A stretch of 53,009 bases of DNA from Proteiniphilum sp. UBA4977. GTDB lineage: Bacteria > Bacteroidota > Bacteroidia > Bacteroidales > Dysgonomonadaceae. Positions within the stretch are counted from its first letter, which is position 1, and each line of letters opens with the position of its first letter. The position numbers were made by a program, and so were the translations under genes. The DNA is taken from positions 1 through 53,009 of the forward strand of contig DGZP01000074.1 in assembly GCA_002398565.1 (NCBI GenBank). Reading direction: 5' to 3'. Shown here piece after piece: positions 43,500 to 50,946 of this stretch. The notes under the pieces are model-generated. The model did not search any database and was not told where the DNA came from. It saw only the letters and a program-made list of their open reading frames with translations.

Positions 43500-44525
43500 A
43501 TGAACATCAGAAATCTCTGTACCCTTTTCTTTTCAATTGTTGTGTTAACTCAGGCCGGATGCGATGCAGACAACCGAAATGAAAACGAAAACAGGGAAAT
43601 CGCCGTCGTTACGGAAGATTCCACCCTCCATATTCCGGTAGAAAAGAAAAAACTGACCCAAGAGGACATTACTTTGAAAAAAGATTTGCAGTACACACAG
43701 TACACACTGGATGACGAGTACCCTTATCAGGACACCATCCGCCGTTTTCAGTGGGAGAAGATAAAAAGAGAAATAGCCCGTGTGGAGAATGCGGTTGCCG
43801 GGGGAGGTTTCTGGGGTGTGTTAAGCAACTACAAAAACAAGAACGGTGAAGCGCCCACCATAAAGGATTTCGTAAGAAACGACTATGGACGCGTTTCGGA
43901 TCAACATGGGGTAGAACGTTATCAATCGGTACCTCTTTATGGAATGGATGAAGACACCACGCTGGTGCGGTATGGCCGCGATGGATGGCTGGTAAAAATC
44001 AATGGCAGCGACACTACCGACTTCCTTTCCGTGACGGGAGTATCGATGGAAGGAACTTTTTTATTACCCCGGCGATATCTTATCTCATGGGGCAACAGCA
44101 TACTGCTTGACAAGGTGGTGGCGGTGGATGTTACCAATCAGAACATCGCTGTCCTTGAAAAAAATGGTGAAGCCTGGCATATATTAAGTATGAATCCGGC
44201 AACCTCGGGTATCCATAAGCCACCCCATGCCCATGAGACACCGACCGGAATTTTTGCCATCCAGGAGAAGAAGGAAAAGATGCTCTATGTGAAAGACGGC
44301 ACCAGCGAAATAGCGGGTTATGCCCCCTATGCCTCCCGTTTTACCAACGGAGCTTATATCCATGGGGTACCGGTTCAGTATCCCCGAAAAAACATCATTG
44401 AATACAGCCCTTCGCTGGGTACCACTCCCCGCTCTCATATGTGCGTCAGAAATGCTTCGTCACACGCGAAATTTGTATATGAGTGGGCCACTGTCCGGCA
44501 ATCGGTCGTTATTGTAATTGATTAA
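43500..44525 (+). CDS. L,D-transpeptidase (YkuD domain) lipoprotein
   Basis: Start taken at ATG 43500, because from there MNIRNLCTLFFSIVVLTQAGC is a clean lipoprotein signal. The frame is open for 29 further codons upstream, starting at 43413. 341 residues. The C-terminal YkuD domain holds AYIHGVPVQ-type and SPSLGTTPRSHMCVRNASS segments. The catalytic Cys is in SHMCVR where most family members have SHGC(I/V)R, a one-residue departure. Such enzymes crosslink peptidoglycan at L,D bonds or attach lipoproteins. An unrelated YkuD_2 enzyme follows 48 bp downstream. Confidence 0.85.
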   Translation: MNIRNLCTLFFSIVVLTQAGCDADNRNENENREIAVVTEDSTLHIPVEKKKLTQEDITLKKDLQYTQYTLDDEYPYQDTIRRFQWEKIKREIARVENAVAGGGFWGVLSNYKNKNGEAPTIKDFVRNDYGRVSDQHGVERYQSVPLYGMDEDTTLVRYGRDGWLVKINGSDTTDFLSVTGVSMEGTFLLPRRYLISWGNSILLDKVVAVDVTNQNIAVLEKNGEAWHILSMNPATSGIHKPPHAHETPTGIFAIQEKKEKMLYVKDGTSEIAGYAPYASRFTNGAYIHGVPVQYPRKNIIEYSPSLGTTPRSHMCVRNASSHAKFVYEWATVRQSVVIVID

Positions 44526-44526
44526 C

Positions 44527-44579
44527 AGTCATATTCAGAAAAAATAGTATATTTGGCGGTGCAATTTCTGAATATGACT
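44527..44579. repeat. 15-bp perfect inverted repeat around the start of the second L,D-transpeptidase gene
   Basis: AGTCATATTCAGAAA (44527-44541) pairs exactly with TTTCTGAATATGACT (44565-44579) across a 23-base loop. The loop holds TATATTTG (44548-44555), a perfect -7 promoter match. The right arm holds one possible start codon, ATG 44574; the other, ATG 44580, is just outside. As DNA it could be an operator over the promoter. As RNA from the upstream gene it could act as a terminator or hide the start codon. Confidence 0.9.
44548..44555 (+). promoter_or_regulatory. Putative -7 element inside the inverted-repeat loop
   Basis: TATATTTG matches TAnnTTTG. No clear TTTG lies 19-21 bp upstream. 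It would place the transcript start near 44560, which favours ATG 44574 or 44580 as the start codon and excludes TTG 44553. Confidence 0.4.
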
Positions 44580-45263
44580 ATGCGTATCATCCTGTTATCT
44601 ACAATATTTTTTGTTTTCTCCGCCCTCTCTTTTCCAATAGGAACGAGGGAAAGCAAAAAGGAGATTTCCAAAATAGACTTCTCTTCGTCCGGTTGCGAGT
44701 TTCTCTATGAACAGATGAAACTGGAGGGAGTGATACATTTTGATGCTTTTAAGGCAGCATATACCGGTTACAAAAAGTTAAACAAACAGAATAATTCTTT
44801 GCTGACGTTGATAGACTTCAATCTTCCTTCCTCCGAGAAGAGGATGTATGTGTTGGATATGACAAAGAAAGAGGTGCTTTTTGTATCCTATGTTTCACAT
44901 GGTCGAAACAGCGGGGAAAATTATGCCACTTCCTTCTCCAACCGGAATGGCTCCCACCAAAGCTCACTGGGTTTTTACCGCACTGCCGGCACCTATCAGG
45001 GAGGCAACGGCTATTCGTTGCTGCTGGACGGACTGGAAGAAGGAATAAACGATCAAGCACGGGCACGGACTATTGTAATCCACGGGGCCGATTACTGCAG
45101 CGAAGCGGTCATCCGCTCCAGTGGGCGGCTGGGGCGCAGCTTCGGTTGCCCGGCACTACCCAGAGAACTGGCAAAACCCATTATCAACACCATCAAAGGA
45201 GGTTCGCTGCTCTTTATTTATGCCGACCAGGCCGATTACCTGGCGATGAGTGAGGTGTTATGA
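44574..45263 (+). CDS. Murein L,D-transpeptidase catalytic-domain protein (YkuD_2 type)
   Basis: 229 residues from ATG 44574 (ATG 44580 is equally possible). The leader MRIILLSTIFFVFSALSFPI is an export signal. The domain carries VSYVSHGRNSGENYATSFSN, SSLGFYRTAGTYQGGNGYS, VIHGADYCSEAVIRSSGRLG and the catalytic RSFGCPALP. This is the YkuD_2 family, found as secreted proteins in Bacteroidetes and different from the YkuD lipoprotein upstream. Both are presumed to act on peptidoglycan. The 15-bp inverted repeat spans its start. It is convergent with umuC, 26 bp away, with no strong terminator between them. Confidence 0.88.
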   Translation: MTMRIILLSTIFFVFSALSFPIGTRESKKEISKIDFSSSGCEFLYEQMKLEGVIHFDAFKAAYTGYKKLNKQNNSLLTLIDFNLPSSEKRMYVLDMTKKEVLFVSYVSHGRNSGENYATSFSNRNGSHQSSLGFYRTAGTYQGGNGYSLLLDGLEEGINDQARARTIVIHGADYCSEAVIRSSGRLGRSFGCPALPRELAKPIINTIKGGSLLFIYADQADYLAMSEVL

Positions 45264-45289
45264 TGTATTCAATAACGGCGGATATCACT

Positions 45290-46549
45290 TCAGATATTTT
45301 TGACTTCCAATATCTCCCGGATGTCGGTGGTATATTTTTTGGAGAGATGCTGCTGATGCATCTTAAACCGACGGACATCCTGGGAGGCGAGGCGGACTCC
45401 GGATGAAGAAGGATCACGGTTAATGGCATCAATGGTATCCATCAGCTTCTTATGGCGGGGATCGGAATTCATTTCGTCGAAAAGAAATGGTTGAAGCTGA
45501 TCCTCATCGGTAAAATCATACAGGGTAACCCCGGCACGTTTATAACGAAGGCGGGGTTCATAAATCCTTTTCAGTCCCGCCACGGCGAAATCCACAATCT
45601 CCAGCGTGGAGGAGGTAGGGAAAGGAAACCTCACTTCCGTGCTGCGTGAGAGGGCTTCTTCCCCGTCTTTAAAATAATTGGTCTGTAAAAACACCGACAG
45701 GCGACTGCACATCGACTGTTGTTTCCGTATTTTCGCGGCAGCCATTACCGTAAACGTAACAACCCTCTCTTTAATCTCATCCCACGTTTCGTACTCTTTC
45801 TCAAATGTGCGGGTCACAGAGAAACTCTGGCTTTTTTCCCAGTCGATAAAGTCAACGCAGGGCATGCCGTTAAGTTCCTTCTGCAGGTTCACACCGGTGA
45901 TGGTCATATTTTTGCGTACCCACGACTCCGGCAGGGTGGCAAACCCGAGGGCCCTGGTCACCCCCGCCGCCTGCAGTTTCGCGGCATTGCGGCGTCCTAC
46001 TCCCCAGATATCCTCCACAGGAAGCCAGCGAAGCGCTTTCTGTCTTTTCTCCTCGGTGTCGATGATGTGGCAGCCATCGGTTTGGAAGGAATACTTCTTT
46101 GCGATACGATTGGCCACCTTGGCAAGCGCCTTGGTAGAAGCAATACCCACGCTGATGGGTATACCCGTCCATCGGCCCACCTGCTCCTTCATACGTAAAC
46201 CGTATGCCCTCAGGTCCTGTATTCCCGAGAGATCGAGAAAACATTCATCCACCGAATACACTTCCTGACGGGGCGTATAGTTCGCAAGGATGCTCATCAC
46301 CCGGCGGCTCATGTCGCCATAGAGTGAAAAGTTCGCCGAGCAGACTGCCACCTTGTGCCTCTGGAACAAGGCTTCAGCCTTGAAAGCAGGGATACCCATT
46401 TCAATGCCCGCCTTCTTGGCTTCATTGCTGCGCGCAATCACGCACCCGTCGTTATTGGAAAGAACGACCACGGGACGATCCTGCAGCGAGGGATTGAACA
46501 CCCTTTCGCAGGAAACATAAAAGTTATTGCAGTCAATCAGCGCTATCAT
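45290..46549 (-). CDS. umuC: Y-family DNA polymerase UmuC (DNA polymerase V catalytic subunit)
   Basis: 419 residues from the ATG that overlaps the umuD stop as TGATG. The catalytic acidic residues are in MIALIDCNNFYVSCERVF (Asp near 6) and YSVDECFLDLSG (Asp-Glu near 100). DGCVIARSNEAKKAG and the thumb motif VEDIWGVGRRNAAKLQAAGV are intact, and a little-finger domain completes a full-length protein. It performs translesion synthesis during DNA damage. It is coupled to umuD and preceded in the same orientation by a UpxY-like gene, so the three may form one damage-responsive transcript. Confidence 0.96.
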   Translation of the reverse strand: MIALIDCNNFYVSCERVFNPSLQDRPVVVLSNNDGCVIARSNEAKKAGIEMGIPAFKAEALFQRHKVAVCSANFSLYGDMSRRVMSILANYTPRQEVYSVDECFLDLSGIQDLRAYGLRMKEQVGRWTGIPISVGIASTKALAKVANRIAKKYSFQTDGCHIIDTEEKRQKALRWLPVEDIWGVGRRNAAKLQAAGVTRALGFATLPESWVRKNMTITGVNLQKELNGMPCVDFIDWEKSQSFSVTRTFEKEYETWDEIKERVVTFTVMAAAKIRKQQSMCSRLSVFLQTNYFKDGEEALSRSTEVRFPFPTSSTLEIVDFAVAGLKRIYEPRLRYKRAGVTLYDFTDEDQLQPFLFDEMNSDPRHKKLMDTIDAINRDPSSSGVRLASQDVRRFKMHQQHLSKKYTTDIREILEVKNI

Positions 46550-46983
46550 CAATGTTTACGGATAGAGTAAGTAACAATTCCCCATACAATCAGCGTATTC
46601 TCCCACGTGATCACAATGGGCTCGAAGGCAGGGTTGGAAGGGAGCAGTGTACATACGCCGTTCTCCACGCTGATCCTTTTTACGGTGAACTCACCGTCCA
46701 TATAACATAAGGCAATACGGCCGTGCGACCACTCTTCGGCCCGGTCCACCACCAACAGGTCGCCATCGTTGAAATCGCTCTGCATGGAAGTACCGCGTAC
46801 CCGCGCATAGAAGGTGGCTTCGGGATGCCGGATAAACAGCTTATTTATGTCGATGCGCTCGCTCACGAAGTCATCCACATTAGAGAAGGGACCTGCAGCT
46901 ACACCGCCGGCCAGGAGGACCTTCATCTCTGAAAGTTCCGGCTTGTAAATTTCCAGCCGGGCAGATTTGAACACTTTTTTCAT
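46549..46983 (-). CDS. umuD: UmuD-type LexA-family self-cleaving protein (peptidase S24)
   Basis: 144 residues. The catalytic Ser is S66 in RGTSMQSDFNDGD and the Lys is K102 in GEFTVKRI, the Ser-Lys pair of LexA/UmuD. The N-terminal segment LLAGGVAAGPFSN contains the likely cleavage site near residues 25-31, by position against the Cys-Gly site of E. coli UmuD. RecA-stimulated cleavage would yield UmuD', the partner of UmuC. No helix-turn-helix is present, so it is not LexA. It starts 27 bp after the upxY-like gene and its stop overlaps the umuC start. Confidence 0.95.
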   Translation of the reverse strand: MKKVFKSARLEIYKPELSEMKVLLAGGVAAGPFSNVDDFVSERIDINKLFIRHPEATFYARVRGTSMQSDFNDGDLLVVDRAEEWSHGRIALCYMDGEFTVKRISVENGVCTLLPSNPAFEPIVITWENTLIVWGIVTYSIRKH

Positions 46984-47010
46984 CCGGCAAATTTAGTGAA
47001 AAAATTGTCT

Positions 47011-47541
47011 TTACACGATACGTTCTACCATGGAGCTTTGCATCTCCACCATGGCGCAACCGAGCTGATTGATGCGAATGGCAACACCCGATTTACCATC
47101 CGCGATGATCAGCTCTCCCTCGAGACCGGCAAGTGATCCCTTGATTACGCGTACCTTCTCACCCGGGCGCAGCGGCTGACTCTCGAAGCGGACGGGCGTG
47201 TCGGAAAAATCGATCATGAAACGGAACTGTTCCATCTGTGCAACAGGGATGACGGTAGGAGTGTGCTCGCCACGGAGCACCATGTAACGTATCACCGACG
47301 GGAGAGTGATGACACTGCGCTGCTCATCGCTATTCACATATACGAAGATCATCATGGGTATAAGCACCCGTTCCACCTTCTTTTTACGGTCGCTCCATAG
47401 GCGTATCTCCTCCTGTACCGGCAGGAAACATTCAATATTCATTTCCCGAAGCCGGTCACGCACCTTCTTCTCGTGGTGCATCTTCACATAGGCTGCCAGC
47501 CACCGGCGGTCGCTTGTCGCTTTTTCTTCGTCGTCCCTCAT
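47011..47541 (-). CDS. UpxY-family transcription antiterminator (NusG-like)
   Basis: 176 residues. The NGN domain at about 13-115 has RRWLAAYVKMHHEKKVRDRL, NIECFLPVQEEIRLWSDRKK and RVLIPMMIFVYVN. A C-terminal KOW domain follows with GEKVRVIKGSLAGLEGELI. This is the UpxY type, which in Bacteroides is the first gene of capsule operons and prevents early termination there. No capsule gene is present here. Instead umuD and umuC follow in the same direction with gaps of 27 and -1 bp. It may antiterminate its own umuDC transcript or be a relic of a capsule locus. A 7-bp-arm inverted repeat lies 63 bp upstream of the start. Confidence 0.88.
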   Translation of the reverse strand: MRDDEEKATSDRRWLAAYVKMHHEKKVRDRLREMNIECFLPVQEEIRLWSDRKKKVERVLIPMMIFVYVNSDEQRSVITLPSVIRYMVLRGEHTPTVIPVAQMEQFRFMIDFSDTPVRFESQPLRPGEKVRVIKGSLAGLEGELIIADGKSGVAIRINQLGCAMVEMQSSMVERIV

Positions 47542-47603
47542 TTTATTTTAAATTTATAACGACTTTTCTTCAATCAATTAGGAAAAACAGTTGTTCAGTA
47601 TCA

Positions 47604-47619
47604 CGTAACCACGGTTACG
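47604..47619. promoter_or_regulatory. Candidate operator upstream of the upxY-umuDC operon
   Basis: CGTAACC-AC-GGTTACG, two 7-bp arms around a 2-bp centre, lies 63 bp before the upxY-like start and 36 bp after the end of the esterase gene, which reads the same way. Its size and place fit a repressor site, for instance an SOS box, but it matches no LexA box I know. Confidence 0.4.
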
Positions 47620-47654
47620 ACAATCAGGATTCGTTCACATGACAGTTCCCCAAT

Positions 47655-48533
47655 TCACTTTTCTATCATCCCGATATCGCGTAGCCAGGAGAGTACCCTG
47701 AAGGGCCACTCGTTCACCGTATGACCGGTGTTGCGCAGCCCGTAACCATGACCGCCGGAGGGATAAATATGCAGCGCGGCAGGCACTCCCGCCTCTTTTA
47801 GTGCATAATAATAGAAGATACTGCTGTCAATATAATTCTTATCATCCTGCGTCTGAATCAGAATGGTGGGCGGTGTGTCCCGACCTACCTTGAGTTCAGG
47901 TGCAATGGAGAAGTTTTCACCGGCAAGGTATGCCGGGTAAACGAGGATGGTAAAGTCGGGACGCAGGCTCACCTCGTCGTAAGAATCGACTTTCGGATAG
48001 GTACGCTCACCGTAGTTTGTACTGGCCACAGCCGACAAGTGCGCTCCGGCCGAAAAGCCCATCACGCCAATCCTGCGGGCATCAATTTGCCACTCAGCCG
48101 CATGAGCACGGGTATAGGCAATGGCGCGCTGGAGGTCCTGCAGCGGCGCGGCATGCTTCTCCAACCCCTCGCGGCGCGGCACGCGATATTTCACCAACAC
48201 ACAGTTGATGCCAAAGCTGTTGAAACGTTTACAAATCTCCGAACCTTCGAGGTTGTATGCCAGAATGTTGTATCCTCCTCCGGGATTCACGATGATGGTA
48301 GTACCCTTGTTGTTACCGGCGGGAGCCGGGTAGAAGGTGAGCGTAGGCTCATCTACATGTCCAATACGAAGTACGGGGCATCCGGCCACTTTGTTACCAC
48401 TCAGGTCATCTACCTGTTTCATCTTCCCCGTTTCACCCGGTGTACCGCCGGGAAATAAAAGCACCGGCTTTTCCTGTGATTGAACACCCATCGTTGTAAG
48501 AACAAAAAAAAGCAGAAAAACAATATTTCGCAT
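47655..48533 (-). CDS. Secreted alpha/beta-hydrolase, acetyl-esterase type
   Basis: 292 residues. Signal peptide 1-19 ends GVQSQ. The oxyanion motif NPGGGYNILAYN lies near residue 85, the nucleophile elbow GFSAGAHLSAVAS near 158, an acid in ILIQTQDDKNYID, and the catalytic His in YPSGGHGYGLRN near 262. These fit the acetylxylan- or feruloyl-esterase-like lipase/esterase family of Bacteroidetes carbohydrate loci, which removes acetyl groups from plant or host glycans. It stands apart from any PUL genes here. A TATATTTG -7 box lies 43 bp before its start. Confidence 0.88.
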   Translation of the reverse strand: MRNIVFLLFFVLTTMGVQSQEKPVLLFPGGTPGETGKMKQVDDLSGNKVAGCPVLRIGHVDEPTLTFYPAPAGNNKGTTIIVNPGGGYNILAYNLEGSEICKRFNSFGINCVLVKYRVPRREGLEKHAAPLQDLQRAIAYTRAHAAEWQIDARRIGVMGFSAGAHLSAVASTNYGERTYPKVDSYDEVSLRPDFTILVYPAYLAGENFSIAPELKVGRDTPPTILIQTQDDKNYIDSSIFYYYALKEAGVPAALHIYPSGGHGYGLRNTGHTVNEWPFRVLSWLRDIGMIEK

Positions 48534-48575
48534 AACTGATAAATTTAAGCCCGAAGATTGCGTGATTACTGATTA

Positions 48576-48583
48576 CAAATATA
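48576..48583 (-). promoter_or_regulatory. Putative -7 element for the esterase gene
   Basis: On the minus strand it reads TATATTTG, matching TAnnTTTG, 43 bp upstream of the start codon. A -33 TTTG is not found at the usual distance. Confidence 0.4.
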
Positions 48584-48742
48584 ATACTTTTAACCATTTA
48601 TTCAGATCATATCCTTCTTTTTCACCGCTTCCTCCGGATACCTTCCGGGATCCTGTCTTGTGATTATCCATACCATCACCTAATATACTCATATTATAGG
48701 TCTAATATTACTTTACAATGCTTCATTTTGTCAAATACTCCG

Positions 48743-48750
48743 TATCTTTG
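48743..48750 (+). promoter_or_regulatory. -7 element for rlmN
   Basis: TATCTTTG matches TAnnTTTG. The start point should be near 48757, so translation must begin at ATG 48775 rather than at the in-frame ATG 48718, which precedes the promoter box. A TTTG at 48727-48730 is too close to be the -33 box. Confidence 0.55.
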
Positions 48751-48774
48751 CAGTATAAATTACAATTGCAGCAA

Positions 48775-49806
48775 ATGGAGCAAAAACAATATCTGCTCGG
48801 CATGACGCTCGCCGAAATTACCGAAAGCGTCACAGTACTGAACCTTCCCAAATTTACCGCCAGACAGATTGCCGACTGGGTGTATGTGAAACGGGTAAAA
48901 AGTATCGACGAGATGACCAATATCTCACTCAAGAACAGGGAGATTTTATCGGAAAAATTCGAAGTAGGACGATCGGAACCATTGGATATCCAAACGTCGG
49001 TAGACGGCACCCGCAAGATGCTCTTTCAGACAACAAGCGGTAAATTCATCGAAACAGTCACCATCCCTGAAGAAGAGCGACTTACCATCTGCGTTTCCTC
49101 TCAGGTAGGCTGCCGCATGAACTGCGACTTTTGCATGACCGGCAAGCAGGGGTTCCACGACAACCTCACCGCCACGGAAATACTGAACCAGGTATACTCG
49201 GTACCCGACTCGGAACAGATCACCAACCTTGTTTTCATGGGTATGGGAGAACCGCTCGACAACTACAAACAGGTAAAGAAGGCATCAGAACTGCTTATGG
49301 CCGACTATGGACCGGGCTGGAGCCCCAAACGAATCACCCTCTCCTCCATCGGGCTCACCTCCAACCTGAAACGATTCCTCGATGAAAGCAAATGTCACCT
49401 GGCCATCAGCCTGCACAATCCCATACCGGAACAACGGCTTGCCATCATGCCCATTGAGAAGTCGGCACCTGTCACATCGGTCATCGGGATGCTGCGCGAT
49501 TACGACTGGAGCCACCAGCGGCGACTCTCTTTTGAATATATCATGTTCGACGGGGTAAACGACTCGCTGCTCTACGCGCGTGAATTGACCAAACTGCTGG
49601 CAGGACTCGACTGTCGTATCAACCTCATCCGCTTCCACGTGATCCCGATGAGCAGCCTGCGCCCCTCCACCCACGAAAATATGGTCAGGTTTCGTGATTT
49701 CCTTACCGCCAAAGGATTTATCAGTACCATCCGGGCTTCGAGGGGAGAAGACATCTTCGCTGCCTGCGGCATGCTCTCTACGGCGAAGGTGGGAGAAAAA
49801 AGCTGA
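48775..49806 (+). CDS. rlmN: 23S rRNA (adenine2503-C2)-methyltransferase RlmN
   Basis: 343 residues from ATG 48775, start set by the -7 box at 48743. It is a radical-SAM enzyme that methylates A2503 of 23S rRNA and A37 of some tRNAs. The cluster motif is CRMNCDFCMTGKQGF, with the three cluster cysteines. LTICVSSQVG precedes it and NLVFMGMGEPLDN follows. The C-terminal ASRGEDIFAACGML supplies the methyl-carrying Cys. Length and motifs are those of a normal RlmN. A separate promoter at 49814-49844 starts the next two genes. Confidence 0.96.
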   Translation: MEQKQYLLGMTLAEITESVTVLNLPKFTARQIADWVYVKRVKSIDEMTNISLKNREILSEKFEVGRSEPLDIQTSVDGTRKMLFQTTSGKFIETVTIPEEERLTICVSSQVGCRMNCDFCMTGKQGFHDNLTATEILNQVYSVPDSEQITNLVFMGMGEPLDNYKQVKKASELLMADYGPGWSPKRITLSSIGLTSNLKRFLDESKCHLAISLHNPIPEQRLAIMPIEKSAPVTSVIGMLRDYDWSHQRRLSFEYIMFDGVNDSLLYARELTKLLAGLDCRINLIRFHVIPMSSLRPSTHENMVRFRDFLTAKGFISTIRASRGEDIFAACGMLSTAKVGEKS

Positions 49807-49813
49807 GCTTAGA

Positions 49814-49844
49814 TTTCATTTCCACGCAAATAGTTGTATATTTG
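49814..49844 (+). promoter_or_regulatory. Putative promoter for the DUF4837-pdxA pair
   Basis: TTTC at 49814-49817 (one mismatch to TTTG), a 19-bp spacer and TATATTTG at 49837-49844. The expected start near 49850 supports ATG 49903 over the earlier in-frame start at 49879 for the lipoprotein. Confidence 0.5.
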
Positions 49845-49902
49845 TTTTATGAAAGCAACATGCTCCATCGTGAAATGAGTGATAATCCAAAAAAATATCC
49901 AT

Positions 49903-50904
49903 ATGAAACGATTTACAGGTTTACTTGCCCTTGCGGCAACCATTGCCCTCTTCACGTCGTGCAACGGTGAAGGGTTTCTCTCCGCATCAGGATCGAACAA
50001 TGAAATGATGGTTTTAATGGATGATACTGCCTGGGAAAGTGCTGCGGGCAAAGCTCTGTTCGACGTACTCAACTCCAATGTAAAAGCATTGCCTCAGCCT
50101 GAACCAAACTTTACCATCCTTCAAATTGAACCGGAGAACTTCACCAGCACCTTCAAGATGGCGCGAAATATCATTATACCCGACATCTCCAATATTTACA
50201 GCGCTCCCAAGCTCACGGCGGAAATCGACAAGTATGCCGTGGGACAGGTGATCATGAATATCAACGCCCCCGACAGCGCCAGCTTTGCTCAGTTTGTGAC
50301 GGAAAACAAGGATAACATCGTGGATTATTTCGTAACCAAAGAGCTGGAACGTAATGGAAAATGGCTGAAAAGGGAAATTCCCTCACCCCTTTCCCGTGCA
50401 CAGCAAGTGTTCGGGATCAATATCCATGTACCTAAGGGACTGACCAATGTCACCGAGCACGAAAACTTTTACTGGGCTACGAACAATGCGGGGAGAGGAC
50501 GCCAGGACATCGTTATCTACCAGTTCCCCTACACTACGGAGAAAGTATTCGAAAAAGATTCACTCATCAGTATTCGCAACAAGGTGCTCGGAAAATATAT
50601 CAAGGGCTCCTTCGATTCGGAAATGACCACTGCCACACGCATTTACTCGCCCGACTACCGGACAAAGGTAATGGACGGAACCTTCCGTGCCGAACTGCGC
50701 GGATTGTGGGAAATGTCGACCGACATGATGGGAGGGCCTTTCGTGATGCACTCTTTCGTGAACGACAACACCGGCATGGTCGTCGTGGTGGAGGTGTACG
50801 TCTACGCACCGGAAATGAACAAGCGCAACCTGATGCGCAACCTGGAGGCCACCCTCTACACCATCAGCATTCCCAAGCCTGAAGAGGCAGTCATTGAAGG
50901 GTAA
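49903..50904 (+). CDS. DUF4837-family lipoprotein
   Basis: 333 residues from ATG 49903, where MKRFTGLLALAATIALFTSC is a lipoprotein leader with Cys 20. Characteristic stretches are NEMMVLMDDTAWESAAGKAL, FTSTFKMARNIIIPDIS, FGINIHVPKGLTN and WEMSTDMMGGPFVMHSFVND. DUF4837 is a Bacteroidetes envelope family of unknown function, often next to rlmN and pdxA as here. The protein probably faces the periplasm. pdxA follows by 42 bp. Confidence 0.9.
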   Translation: MKRFTGLLALAATIALFTSCNGEGFLSASGSNNEMMVLMDDTAWESAAGKALFDVLNSNVKALPQPEPNFTILQIEPENFTSTFKMARNIIIPDISNIYSAPKLTAEIDKYAVGQVIMNINAPDSASFAQFVTENKDNIVDYFVTKELERNGKWLKREIPSPLSRAQQVFGINIHVPKGLTNVTEHENFYWATNNAGRGRQDIVIYQFPYTTEKVFEKDSLISIRNKVLGKYIKGSFDSEMTTATRIYSPDYRTKVMDGTFRAELRGLWEMSTDMMGGPFVMHSFVNDNTGMVVVVEVYVYAPEMNKRNLMRNLEATLYTISIPKPEEAVIEG

Positions 50905-50946
50905 CACAGAAGAAACTTATAGAAAAGAGAATCAAAAAAGATATAC

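Noticed and set aside
48590..48700. CCGGATACC/TTCCGGGATCC-like stretch before rlmN, considered as a tRNA or structured RNA
   Set aside because: No cloverleaf, T-loop consensus or convincing stem could be drawn.
48718..48774. 19-codon N-terminal extension of RlmN
   Set aside because: A -7 promoter box at 48743-48750 lies inside it, so the transcript would begin after the earlier ATG.
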